A stretch of DNA of 26,202 nt from CAIOZA01 sp964464375. Lineage in GTDB: Bacteria; Bacteroidota; Ignavibacteria; Kapaibacteriales; UBA2268. Below are positions 9,930 through 17,704 of this stretch, piece after piece. The DNA lies in assembly GCA_964464375.1 (NCBI GenBank), contig CAYXFU010000047.1, positions 1 to 26,202 on the forward strand, written 5' to 3'. Position 1 is the first letter of the stretch. Each line of letters begins with the position of its first letter. The notes below the pieces were generated by a model that was not told the DNA's origin, made no database searches, and worked only from the letters and a program-made list of their open reading frames with translations. Made by a program: the position numbers and the translations under genes.

Positions 9930-9949
9930 AGGGTGGACAGCCCTTTTTT
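9930..9949. repeat. GC-rich hairpin with T-run next to the transposase relic
   Basis: AGGG-TGGACAG-CCCT followed by six T on the plus strand stands out as GC-rich in this region. It could be a REP-like remnant belonging to the adjacent transposase relic. It is in the wrong orientation to terminate the neighbouring minus-strand gene. Confidence 0.3.
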
Positions 9950-9957
9950 ATTTGGGA

Positions 9958-12669
9958 TCATTTATCAATCTTATCCTTCTTCTTCGCCTTCCTGAAGTCG
10001 GGTTCTTCTCCTATTTTTTCAAGAAATTTCTTCCATGAGCCGAACCTCCAACCGTATAATGAAGAACTAAATTTGCCATATTTATCCATATCAAAATGGT
10101 TTATATAGTTTTTGCATAGCAAATCCTTGACTCTCCAATATTCATCAATAACTTCTTGGTCAGTATTAATATTTCTTGAATTACCATCACCCATCATTCT
10201 GATGAAATTATCCCAGCTGCCAAAGTGGTTACGATAAGCCTTGAATTTGTATTTACCAAGTTTTTGTATATCCTGAAGTATAAGTTTTGATTTATTCAAT
10301 TCCTTTTTAATTCTCAAATACTCAGCTATAAGTTCATCATCTGTGATTGGACGCATTCTTTCAGTATCTTCTCCAACTTTATCAAGGAATTTCTTCCAGG
10401 AACCAAATCTCTGTACATACAAGGTGGCACAAATGTTAGCATGTTGATTCATATCAAGTTGAGTAATGAATTCCTTATTGAGTAAATCCTTAACTCTAAA
10501 GTATTCATCAATCATAGCTTGTTCATTATAGATTTTTCTTGAAGTATCTTCTCCCATGAAAATTAAAAAATTATCCCAACTTCCGAAATAAGTACCATAA
10601 GTCTTTTTTGCAAACTTACCATGAATATCCATTTCTGTTTGATTAACCTTATACTTATCAAGAAGTTTTTTAACTCTTTGATAGTCTTCGATTAGAAGTT
10701 CTTTAGTTATTTTCTTAATGTGACTAGTGTCTTCACCCATTGATTCAAGAAATAGAGACCACTTGCCAAACCTTCTTCGAATTGAAGTATCTGAATATTT
10801 ACCATGTTTATTGTAATCTCTTCGTAAAACCACTTTCTTATTCAGCTGTTTCTTAACTCGATAATAATCTTGAATTATATCTTCGTTTGATATGTCCAAT
10901 ACTGAACGTTGACCAATTGGTTCTAAAAACTTCTTCCACGAACCGAAGCGATGCTCATAGGTAGTCATGCAATATTTTCCATGTTTTTCAATATCTGTAA
11001 CATAGAGAGGAGATTTATTTAATAATTTTTCCACCCTGAAATAATCGTCATAAAGTTCCTGATTGCTTATCTGTTTTGGATATTTGATTTTCCCAACATA
11101 GTCTCTCATCATTACAAGAACATTAGCCCAGATTTTAAATTTCACTAAATATATCGGATAATAATAGTCACTATGATACTTAAAGTCATAAATTGTGAGC
11201 CATTCCTTCTTCAGCTTCTGAAGTAACCTCAAATATTCACTAATCAGCTCATCTTCAGAAACTATTTCACTAATTTCTTCTATGTTATTTATGACTTGTT
11301 TAAAGTGGTCCATAGATAAATAATATTCTTCATAATCTGATATTTTAAAATTACTATGCTTTCTAATATCTTCTATCGAGATGTTATCATCTCCAAGAAT
11401 TTTCTTAATTCTATAATAATCTGAAAGTAAGTCTATATCATTAGGTTTAGGATTAATGAAGTCCTTATTCTGCATCAATTCAACAAAATTATTCCAACTT
11501 CCAAAACGATAATCAAATACATCGTGAGATAAAGATAATAATTGTCTAAATTCTGTTTGACTTGGAGTTTTGTTTAATTTTACTTTTAAATCAAAGTAAG
11601 CCAATACAAGTTCTTTATCAGTGATATTTCTGTACTGTTTCTTCTCCCCTACACTTTTTAGGAAATTATTCCAGGTATCCCAATGGTACAGATAGACTAT
11701 TGGAGAGATTTTTGACTTTTTGTTAATGTCATCAAATGTAGGAGGTCTATTGACAATTTCTTGTACTACTCGATACTCTTTTATCAAATCCTTCTTTTTC
11801 AATTTCAAAGCACCAATGATTTCCTTTTCGACAAGCATTACAAAGTTAGACCAAGAACCGAAGAAATGTGAATAGTAATCTGTTGTGTATTTACTAAGAG
11901 TCTCAATTTCAGTGGCTGTTGGTGGTCTTTCTAATTTTTTTCTTAACTGTAGGTAAGTTTCTAACAATTCAGACACAGATGCTCTCATGCTTTTATTAGG
12001 TCTAGAAAACCTTATAGCAGGAGTATCATTTATTGAAGCGATAAAGTTACGATAAGTACCCCATCTGTGAGAATATGTACCATAGCTAATTTCCATATTT
12101 TTACTAATATCATTTATCGATGGCTGCCTACCGAGTATCGCCTTTAAATCATAATACATTTTTGTTAGTTCTTGAGGTGAGTATCTGCTTCTTCGACGAA
12201 TCTCTTTGTTCTCAAGATATTCAATGAATTCTATACAGGTTGTAAATTTTGAATTTAACCAATTTTCGATTTCTATTTTTGAAATAACTTCACAGTTTTT
12301 AGTTTTAAGGTAATCAATGACATCAGTTGTGAATTCTTGTTTTGCGAAGATTAATGAGTAATCAGCTTGATATTGCTTTCTAAATTCAATTAGCATTTCA
12401 ATGTCTGATATATGTTTTAACGAAGTGGAGAATTGCACCCTAATAATACATTTCTTTCCATCTTTGACTGCTGAGAAGTTAGCACCAAATGTTGTTTTTC
12501 GAATGATTTGAAAAACATCCTTATAACCATTTTCCTGTAGGAAGACCTGAGCAAATTTCAGGAATACGCTTTCTTCAAGCCGTTCAACAATTATAAAATT
12601 TGAACCTAACATAACATAAAGAGATTTTGAATTAAAGTTGAAATGAAAATATTCTTCTCTAAATTTCAA
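9958..12669 (-). CDS. Degenerate Mrr-like domain fused to 12 homing-endonuclease-associated repeats
   Basis: A 903-aa protein in two parts. Residues about 30-145 follow the Mrr/PD-(D/E)XK pattern: helix with FLKFAQVFLQENGYKDV, then GANFSAVKDGKKCIIRVQ, then the ADYSLIFAK and EVISKIEIENWL strand/helix ends. The catalytic positions are replaced: the expected D is N64, and the QxK pair is R77 and Q79. It is therefore probably not a nuclease. Residues 167-890 hold twelve about 60-residue repeats with the pattern EYxRVKKLLNK, then a KHGKY-like segment, then RFGSWKKFLExxGE. This matches the homing-endonuclease-associated (HNH) repeat family, a helical DNA-binding module. No HNH catalytic domain is visible. 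The start is uncertain: TTG at 12669 (TAA in frame upstream) or ATG at 12612. The gene is colinear with the TPR gene and BREX. The product is probably a long-footprint DNA-binding protein; its role in defence is inferred. Confidence 0.75.
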   Translation of the reverse strand: MKFREEYFHFNFNSKSLYVMLGSNFIIVERLEESVFLKFAQVFLQENGYKDVFQIIRKTTFGANFSAVKDGKKCIIRVQFSTSLKHISDIEMLIEFRKQYQADYSLIFAKQEFTTDVIDYLKTKNCEVISKIEIENWLNSKFTTCIEFIEYLENKEIRRRSRYSPQELTKMYYDLKAILGRQPSINDISKNMEISYGTYSHRWGTYRNFIASINDTPAIRFSRPNKSMRASVSELLETYLQLRKKLERPPTATEIETLSKYTTDYYSHFFGSWSNFVMLVEKEIIGALKLKKKDLIKEYRVVQEIVNRPPTFDDINKKSKISPIVYLYHWDTWNNFLKSVGEKKQYRNITDKELVLAYFDLKVKLNKTPSQTEFRQLLSLSHDVFDYRFGSWNNFVELMQNKDFINPKPNDIDLLSDYYRIKKILGDDNISIEDIRKHSNFKISDYEEYYLSMDHFKQVINNIEEISEIVSEDELISEYLRLLQKLKKEWLTIYDFKYHSDYYYPIYLVKFKIWANVLVMMRDYVGKIKYPKQISNQELYDDYFRVEKLLNKSPLYVTDIEKHGKYCMTTYEHRFGSWKKFLEPIGQRSVLDISNEDIIQDYYRVKKQLNKKVVLRRDYNKHGKYSDTSIRRRFGKWSLFLESMGEDTSHIKKITKELLIEDYQRVKKLLDKYKVNQTEMDIHGKFAKKTYGTYFGSWDNFLIFMGEDTSRKIYNEQAMIDEYFRVKDLLNKEFITQLDMNQHANICATLYVQRFGSWKKFLDKVGEDTERMRPITDDELIAEYLRIKKELNKSKLILQDIQKLGKYKFKAYRNHFGSWDNFIRMMGDGNSRNINTDQEVIDEYWRVKDLLCKNYINHFDMDKYGKFSSSLYGWRFGSWKKFLEKIGEEPDFRKAKKKDKIDK

Positions 12670-12685
12670 TTTAAGAAAAATTTAG

Positions 12686-12697
12686 TAATATAACACA
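12686..12697 (-). promoter_or_regulatory. TGTGTTATATTA box upstream of the repeat-protein gene
   Basis: The same 12 bases as upstream of brxA, in the same orientation relative to the gene, 16 nt before its TTG start. It resembles an extended -10 element but lacks a convincing -35. It sits in the 247-bp divergent region shared with the plus-strand gene at 12917. Confidence 0.35.
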
Positions 12698-12916
12698 TAC
12701 AGAATACCTAAATTTAGCTTATACTTTGGCTATAATCAAGTTTTTCCCTCACAACCCATTAATACTAGCTTTCAAAATTAAATTCCTCATACCTGACAAG
12801 AAGGCTATAAAGTAAAAGATTAATTTTTCAGAGATAAAATAGTAACTCATAATTTCAATTTTCAGACTTCCTGATTTTTACCTAATTTATGTTTTTACGA
12901 CTTAGTAATTGAGGAA

Positions 12917-13768
12917 ATGATGGAAGCAATCATTCAGAATCACGTTGATAATTACAATACAAGACCTATAGCTGACTTTGAGAATATGTCTCCACATCAA
13001 ATGAAGTTTGTTCTCTACGATTTATTTGGAGAATCATGTCCAATACAGCTAAAGGAATCAATCTCTGATGAAGTGTTGGACAAGATTCCATTTTTCAGAA
13101 TGTGTGAAGAGTTTCTGAAAATTGTTCAACGAGAAAAGGTGCTAAAACTGACTCCTCTTGGAAATATGCAGAAAAAGATTGTCAAGGAACTGTATGATTT
13201 CAAATTCATCATAGATGACTTATATGAAAGTGAATTTTCAAAAAGTTTTAGAGAACTAGAGCTAACAGGTGTCCATAATGCAAGACTAATCTGCTTTATA
13301 GCAGCTCTAATAAAGAAAAGCAATAATTCATTATCACTCACAGCCAAAGGAACAAAACTGCTAGCTACAGAAAAAAGAAGTGAATTATTCAGCTTAATAT
13401 TGAATAAGTTTATGAAGGAATTCATTTGGGGATACAATGATGCCTATGATGATGAGGCAACAGGCCAAATAGGCAATGGATTTATATTGATTCTACTGAT
13501 GAGATATGGCTCTGAACCTAGAACAATTCAATTTTATGCAGACAGGTATTTGAAAGCATTTCCAAATATATTGAAGAACTATTCCTATGTGACTTGGACT
13601 ACTCCTGAGAGTGCTTTTTATACCTGCTTTGATGTGAGAGTTTTTGAAAGATTTTTGTATTGGTTTGCTTTTGTGAGATTCGTTGAAAAACAAGGTAAAG
13701 GACATAGCATTCAGGATACTGTTATTACTGAAGATATAATGAGAGAAATATTCAGAATAGAGATATAA
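12917..13768 (+). CDS. Uncharacterised 283-aa protein with winged-helix-like segments
   Basis: From memory this resembles a widespread unnamed bacterial family. Its pattern is an N-terminal N-x-RP...F..MSPHQM motif (here YNTRPIADFENMSPHQM), two short stretches of the form LTPLGNMQKK (about 76-85) and LSLTAKGTKLL (about 138-148), a segment FIWGYNDAYDD, and a C-terminal ERFLYWFAFVRFVE. The two LTxxG stretches look like wings of winged-helix folds, which suggests DNA binding or multimerisation; no catalytic motif is recognised. GAGG lies only 2 nt before the first ATG, so the second ATG (12920) is the likelier start. The gene is divergent from the repeat-protein gene and convergent with the 104-aa gene. 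Its function is unknown. Confidence 0.7.
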   Translation: MMEAIIQNHVDNYNTRPIADFENMSPHQMKFVLYDLFGESCPIQLKESISDEVLDKIPFFRMCEEFLKIVQREKVLKLTPLGNMQKKIVKELYDFKFIIDDLYESEFSKSFRELELTGVHNARLICFIAALIKKSNNSLSLTAKGTKLLATEKRSELFSLILNKFMKEFIWGYNDAYDDEATGQIGNGFILILLMRYGSEPRTIQFYADRYLKAFPNILKNYSYVTWTTPESAFYTCFDVRVFERFLYWFAFVRFVEKQGKGHSIQDTVITEDIMREIFRIEI

Positions 13769-13833
13769 TTCAGACCAGGAAAAGTAATTATAAACAATGG
13801 CTGACTAAACTATTCTAATCAAATTCTTTAAAG

Positions 13834-14148
13834 TTACTTAGAGAAGTATCTCAAGTATTTTTTCAGAACTGATGATTTGCATCTAGCTTTGTATTCATTC
13901 CTAACCGAAATGATATTCAACTCATCATCAGTTTTGTAACCCAATTTTTTATACAGTGACTCTGTTAGACCATCAGGAAAAGTAATTTCTTCATATTCCA
14001 CATTACTTGGAGTATTTGTAGCAACTAAAAACTCCCTGAAATCTCTTCTGAGCTTATCATTCGATGTTAACGCTCTAGTAAAAGCTTTCTCATTTTCATT
14101 GTCAAGATTTCCTAAAATGAAATCAACATAAAGTAAAATCGGATCCAT
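13834..14148 (-). CDS. Small protein resembling an anti-sigma factor N-terminus
   Basis: A 104-aa protein whose first half (FILGNLDNENEKAFTRAL followed by a SNDKLRRDFREFL helix) has the spacing of the helical N-terminal region of anti-sigma/FecR-type regulators, which bind sigma factors. There is no HxxxCxxC zinc motif and no transmembrane segment, so it would be a cytoplasmic, zinc-less version if the comparison holds. The second half has FPDGLTESLYKKLGYK and a basic tail ending KKYLRYFSK. The ATG at 14148 follows TTAGGGTGGTCA, a fair ribosome-binding site. No sigma-factor gene is adjacent. The assignment rests on pattern only. Confidence 0.5.
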   Translation of the reverse strand: MDPILLYVDFILGNLDNENEKAFTRALTSNDKLRRDFREFLVATNTPSNVEYEEITFPDGLTESLYKKLGYKTDDELNIISVRNEYKARCKSSVLKKYLRYFSK

Positions 14149-14476
14149 TGACCACCCTAAAATTAGTTTCTCAAGATTAAATTATTTAATAATTGAACAA
14201 TCATCCCTCTACTTTATAAATAACAAAATTTGAGAAAATGTGACAATGAAATTAATAATACTTTTTGTATTTACTATATACATTCTTGCAAATCCTTATT
14301 ATTCAATATAAATTTATATTTTTAGAGACTACTTTTTACCATATTACTTTTTCTCTTATTTTACATCGTTTATCTAATTTCTTTTAAGATGTCAGAATTT
14401 GCAAATAAAATTCTAAGAAATCCTTAAATTAATATTTCTCTGAATGGACAATTATAACTTAATCTAAGAGCTACAA
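14149..14476. other. Gene-free A+T-rich region between divergent genes
   Basis: These 328 bases separate the divergent 104-aa and 281-aa genes and must hold both promoters. The region is very A+T-rich. No RNA gene, strong hairpin, or convincing TTTG/TAnnTTTG or -35/-10 pair could be fixed by eye. Confidence 0.5.
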
Positions 14477-15322
14477 ATGAATAATAATCTGACTGCTGCA
14501 ATACTCAATAATTTTGTTAATACTGAATTGGATGATTTTATTAAAAACTACGACAATCCTGAACTTAGTGAAGAATCTGAATATCAGACTCTTGCAATTG
14601 AGTGGATATGTTTTTACTTCAAGGATTTTATTGAAGATGTTTTTTTTGAAAAGGTTGATAATTTCATTGAAAAGATTGTAAGGACAGGAACTCATGAGTA
14701 TTTTGCTTGGTCTAGAATTCAAGCATTGGTTTGTACCATGGTCATCCATAATCACGCCTATAAACATAAGCGGACTCTGCTTTACTATCTGCGATGTCAT
14801 AAATCCAAACGAAGGGCTTCTGTAATAAAAGCAGTTGGAATAATAGTTTCACTATTAGATGATAAGGATAGTGATTTAGATATTTCAATCGCATATAATG
14901 TACAACATAAAGTGGAATACTTTGAAGAGTGTATATTACTCTATCTATTTAATAATGCGACTATTGAGAAAAAAATTGAATTTTTCAGGGGTTATTATGA
15001 TTTTCATAAGGAAAAACTTGAATATTTTGATGATACAGTTTTCTTATTAGAAGAAGGCTCTTACTATAAGAATTCATTTTTCCTGCAAGCATTCTCGGAA
15101 ATCAAATCCTATATTCTTTTCAAAATTCTTTCCAATCCTATGATACATAATGATTCATTGAGTAAGGACAAATCTGATATTAAATTAGCCTTTGATGAAG
15201 CATTCGAAAAGGAAAGTAATCATAGCCTAAATACAGCAGATTTTGATATATCCTTCTTAAAGAGAGGCTTTGCTGAGGAATTAACACCATTGATTGTTTA
15301 TCATGGAGAAATCCGTGAATAA
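14477..15322 (+). CDS. Uncharacterised 281-aa protein upstream of the HEPN gene
   Basis: Not recognised. The protein appears all-helical and acidic, with no signal peptide or membrane helix. Visible landmarks are WICFYFKDFIEDVFFEKV (about 43-60), a basic stretch LLYYLRCHKSKRRASVIK near 101-118, and FEECILLYLFNNATIEKK. The alternating hydrophobic helices with small connecting loops could be a HEAT-like helical array. The ATG at 14477 follows AAGAG with good spacing. It runs in the same direction as the HEPN gene, which starts 108 bp downstream and seems to have its own promoter box. The pair could therefore work together, but nothing in this protein marks it as an antitoxin or nucleotidyltransferase. 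Confidence 0.65.
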   Translation: MNNNLTAAILNNFVNTELDDFIKNYDNPELSEESEYQTLAIEWICFYFKDFIEDVFFEKVDNFIEKIVRTGTHEYFAWSRIQALVCTMVIHNHAYKHKRTLLYYLRCHKSKRRASVIKAVGIIVSLLDDKDSDLDISIAYNVQHKVEYFEECILLYLFNNATIEKKIEFFRGYYDFHKEKLEYFDDTVFLLEEGSYYKNSFFLQAFSEIKSYILFKILSNPMIHNDSLSKDKSDIKLAFDEAFEKESNHSLNTADFDISFLKRGFAEELTPLIVYHGEIRE

Positions 15323-15403
15323 ATGGCTAGTCATTCTATATTTACATTAAAATTTAATTGAATAAATCAAAATTTTATACATAAATTTGCTTCATATTTT
15401 GAT

Positions 15404-15413
15404 TGTTATATTA
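15404..15413 (+). promoter_or_regulatory. TGTTATATTA box upstream of the HEPN gene
   Basis: The 10-base core of the box before brxA occurs here 17 nt before the ATG. The preceding TTTGCTTCATATT also resembles the brxA upstream sequence CTTGCTTATATT. Either a shared promoter type or a shared operator would explain this. Confidence 0.35.
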
Positions 15414-15430
15414 TTCTATGAGGGAAGAAC

Positions 15431-16714
15431 ATGTCTAATAATGGAAAATCTGAACACTACTTTTTTGAACTGCTTTGTATTGAGCCTGCTGATATTAAAA
15501 ATGAACTTGCATTAGCTCAGGCATTATCTTTTAGTAATAGTCTATGGGGTGGTAAAACCACCAAAATTGAGAATGAAAAGTCAAGAATCCGCATTAAGGA
15601 AGAAACAAGCGGAATCAACATTTTAATTAATTCAGTTGACACAACCAAGGTTCTGACCAATTACTTTGAATGTGCATTTATGTTGAATATTTTTAGTGAT
15701 AATTTTGATGCCATTGAAGCCTTCCGTTTAAAAGTATTAAAACATTTAAAAAGTATTTTGCAATTCAGTAGCATAAGACTTCTTACAGATGATGTATCTA
15801 CCCATATTGCAAACAAATTATATCCTGAAATTAATAAGGTTGAGAATTTATTACGCAAATATTTAATCAAGTTTTTTATTCAAAGAATTGGCTCAGATTG
15901 GTGGGATACAACAGCTACAAAGACCATGTTAGAAAAAGCCAGGCTTCGTAAGGCTGACCGTCGTGATGAGATGACAACATATATTGATGATGAAGTAAGA
16001 TATATTGATTTTGATGATCTTGGCGAATTGATATATAAGCAATCATCAGGATATAACAGTCCTGACAAGATTGTATCAAGATTATTGAATATGCAGAATA
16101 CCGATGATTTTATGACATTGAAGAATGAGTTGCAGAGCAATTATACCAAATATTTCAAAGAGAATTTTCAAGATAAAATGTTTGAGCAGAAATGGAAGGA
16201 GATTATAAAACTTAGAAATAAAGTAGCTCATCAGGGTATTTTCTATAAACACGAACTCAATTTTGGACTTGAAACATTACAATCAATAACAGAAATTATT
16301 AGCATCGCAGAAAGAAAGATTGATGAAATTGTATTCAGTATCGAAGATAAAGAAGCTATAAGAATCGCCACAATAGAAGCTACACAGAATGAGAATCAAT
16401 ATGGAGGTATAAAAATATTAGGAAAAGTTGATTTTAACGAAATCAATCTAGCAGGTTATGATAATTACAATGACATTGACGAAGATGATTTAATCTTTGC
16501 TTTGGAGGATTTACAGAAGTCTAAATGGAATAAATTTATAGGTCTCAAATGGTTCGTTACTGATTACTTAGCAAAGCGTAACTTTGCAATAAGCACTTCC
16601 TTTACATTGCTTAATATCCTAATTGACAAAGGCATGATAGATAAATACGATGTTGTTACTCCTAATGGATACACTATTCTAGCCATTAAAGTAAATGAAA
16701 ATGCTATGAATTAG
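15431..16714 (+). CDS. HEPN-domain (Swt1/Apea-like) putative RNase with C-terminal winged helix
   Basis: A 427-aa protein with a HEPN domain at about 135-300. It opens with the helix INKVENLLRKYLIKFFI and a GSDWWDT turn. It ends with KWKEIIKLRNKVAHQG, which contains the RNase motif R-x4-H (R262 to H267). In HEPN proteins these residues cut RNA, typically in toxins or anti-phage effectors; the WW turn and the loop between helices fit the Swt1-like/Apea-like subgroup. The N-terminal 120 residues are a beta-rich unknown domain (SRIRIKEETSGINILINS). Residues 368-422 form a compact winged-helix-like unit (FIGLKWFVTDYLAKRN to GYTILAIK) that could bind nucleic acid. The start ATG follows a strong GAGGGAAGA site. 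No companion MNT-type antitoxin is present. An RNA-targeting defence role is inferred from the domain and the island context. Confidence 0.72.
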   Translation: MSNNGKSEHYFFELLCIEPADIKNELALAQALSFSNSLWGGKTTKIENEKSRIRIKEETSGINILINSVDTTKVLTNYFECAFMLNIFSDNFDAIEAFRLKVLKHLKSILQFSSIRLLTDDVSTHIANKLYPEINKVENLLRKYLIKFFIQRIGSDWWDTTATKTMLEKARLRKADRRDEMTTYIDDEVRYIDFDDLGELIYKQSSGYNSPDKIVSRLLNMQNTDDFMTLKNELQSNYTKYFKENFQDKMFEQKWKEIIKLRNKVAHQGIFYKHELNFGLETLQSITEIISIAERKIDEIVFSIEDKEAIRIATIEATQNENQYGGIKILGKVDFNEINLAGYDNYNDIDEDDLIFALEDLQKSKWNKFIGLKWFVTDYLAKRNFAISTSFTLLNILIDKGMIDKYDVVTPNGYTILAIKVNENAMN

Positions 16715-16749
16715 TGCTTAAACACTAGATAAGTATTATAGATAAAGTG

Positions 16750-16884
16750 ATACTCAATTTAAATGATTCGGAATTGATTGAAACATCCATCCACGCTACA
16801 GGCAAAGTGGGCAGAATGTAAACTAGGAAAAAAACTGTGTTTATCTGAAGCATATTCCAACAAGTATTTCTATAAATTGAGTAT
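16750..16884. repeat. 135-bp segment bounded by 12-bp inverted repeats
   Basis: ATACTCAATTTA at 16750-16761 is matched by its exact reverse complement TAAATTGAGTAT at 16873-16884. The interior has no open frame of note and contains CGCTACAGGCAAAGTGGGCA. It lies between convergent genes. It could be a miniature transposable element remnant, although no clear target duplication is seen. Confidence 0.35.
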
Positions 16885-16907
16885 TTAAATGATATTTTAT
16901 TATTAAT

Positions 16908-16937
16908 AAAAAATGGCACAGAATATTATCCTGTACC
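16908..16937 (-). terminator. Intrinsic terminator of the 189-aa secreted-protein gene
   Basis: On the minus strand GGTACAG pairs with CTGTGCC (7 bp including one G-U) around a 9-nt loop, and U6 follows after a single base. It sits about 40 nt beyond the stop at 16980, in the right orientation. Confidence 0.65.
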
Positions 16938-16979
16938 ATCTATTGAAATTTATTTTTCTTGAATTTCCGAAATTGAATT

Positions 16980-17549
16980 TTATCTTTTTTTGCTAATAAC
17001 TAAATCTCTATTTTTAATTTTTCCATCGTTAGAATTCCAAGATCCTGTCCCTTGAACAGGGTTTGAAGCGACAAAATTAATTTCAAAATAGCCTGTTTGA
17101 CCACTACCCTCTTCATAAAGCGAAAATTGTATTGTATTTGTTTCTTCATTCCTAAATATAGAGCCACTAAAGGTTGTTATTGGTCTCTTTTCTCCTGATG
17201 GAAGTATTAATTGGTCTGTACCCTTTACTTCGTTACCATTTATTGTTTCAAAACAAATTACAATAGTTCTTTTCCCACCTGCATAAGGTCCTTCCCAACA
17301 CCCTTTGAACATATTGAAACTATTAGCATTATCTTCAACCTGAGGTTTCATTTCTTGATTATTAACCTGTGGTGGCGGTTGAGTAGCAATTGGTTGTTGA
17401 ATAGGTTGCTTTTTTAGAGAATCAAGGTTTTCATTTTTCGCTGCATCAGGTGGTTTATTAAATTGGCTTTCGTTATAAAGAGAACCCGATAAGCCAAGAA
17501 TAAAACCGACTAATATAAAACTAGTGAGCATGATAATATATTTCTTCAT
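16980..17549 (-). CDS. Secreted or membrane-anchored protein with beta domain
   Basis: A 189-aa protein. Residues 5-24 are a hydrophobic signal/anchor helix (IIMLTSFILVGFILGLSGS) with no lipobox cysteine, so it is probably anchored or cleaved by signal peptidase I. A proline/glutamine-rich linker covers about 30-75. The C-terminal domain (78-189) is beta-rich, starting FKGCWEGPYAGGKRTIVICF and ending GTGSWNSNDGKIKNRDLVIS. That GxW...GxW layout is shared with the lipoprotein at 18066-19139, so the two are probably paralogous domains. The function is unknown. The ATG follows AGGGAAAAACT. A clear terminator lies downstream. Confidence 0.7.
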   Translation of the reverse strand: MKKYIIMLTSFILVGFILGLSGSLYNESQFNKPPDAAKNENLDSLKKQPIQQPIATQPPPQVNNQEMKPQVEDNANSFNMFKGCWEGPYAGGKRTIVICFETINGNEVKGTDQLILPSGEKRPITTFSGSIFRNEETNTIQFSLYEEGSGQTGYFEINFVASNPVQGTGSWNSNDGKIKNRDLVISKKR

Positions 17550-17704
17550 AGTTTTTCCCTTGTAATTGTTGTTGATTTATGAATTTGTGTTTTCAGTCTT
17601 TAAAGAATTTCTAAACTTGATTGGAATTGCAAAATGTACAATAAAGTTAAGAATTATCAAATATATCTCAGCTAAAATGTAGAATGCTAAAATAATGATA
17701 AACG

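Noticed and set aside
9930..9949. Terminator of the 903-codon gene
   Set aside because: The T-run follows the hairpin on the plus strand only; the gene is on the minus strand.
9958..12669. Active homing endonuclease or Mrr restriction enzyme
   Set aside because: No HNH motif is visible and the PD-(D/E)XK positions are substituted, so a nuclease call is not supported.
14471..14800. Open minus-strand frame of 109 codons
   Set aside because: It overlaps the 5' end of the 281-aa gene, which has a good ribosome-binding site and even composition; the antisense frame is an A+T-rich shadow.
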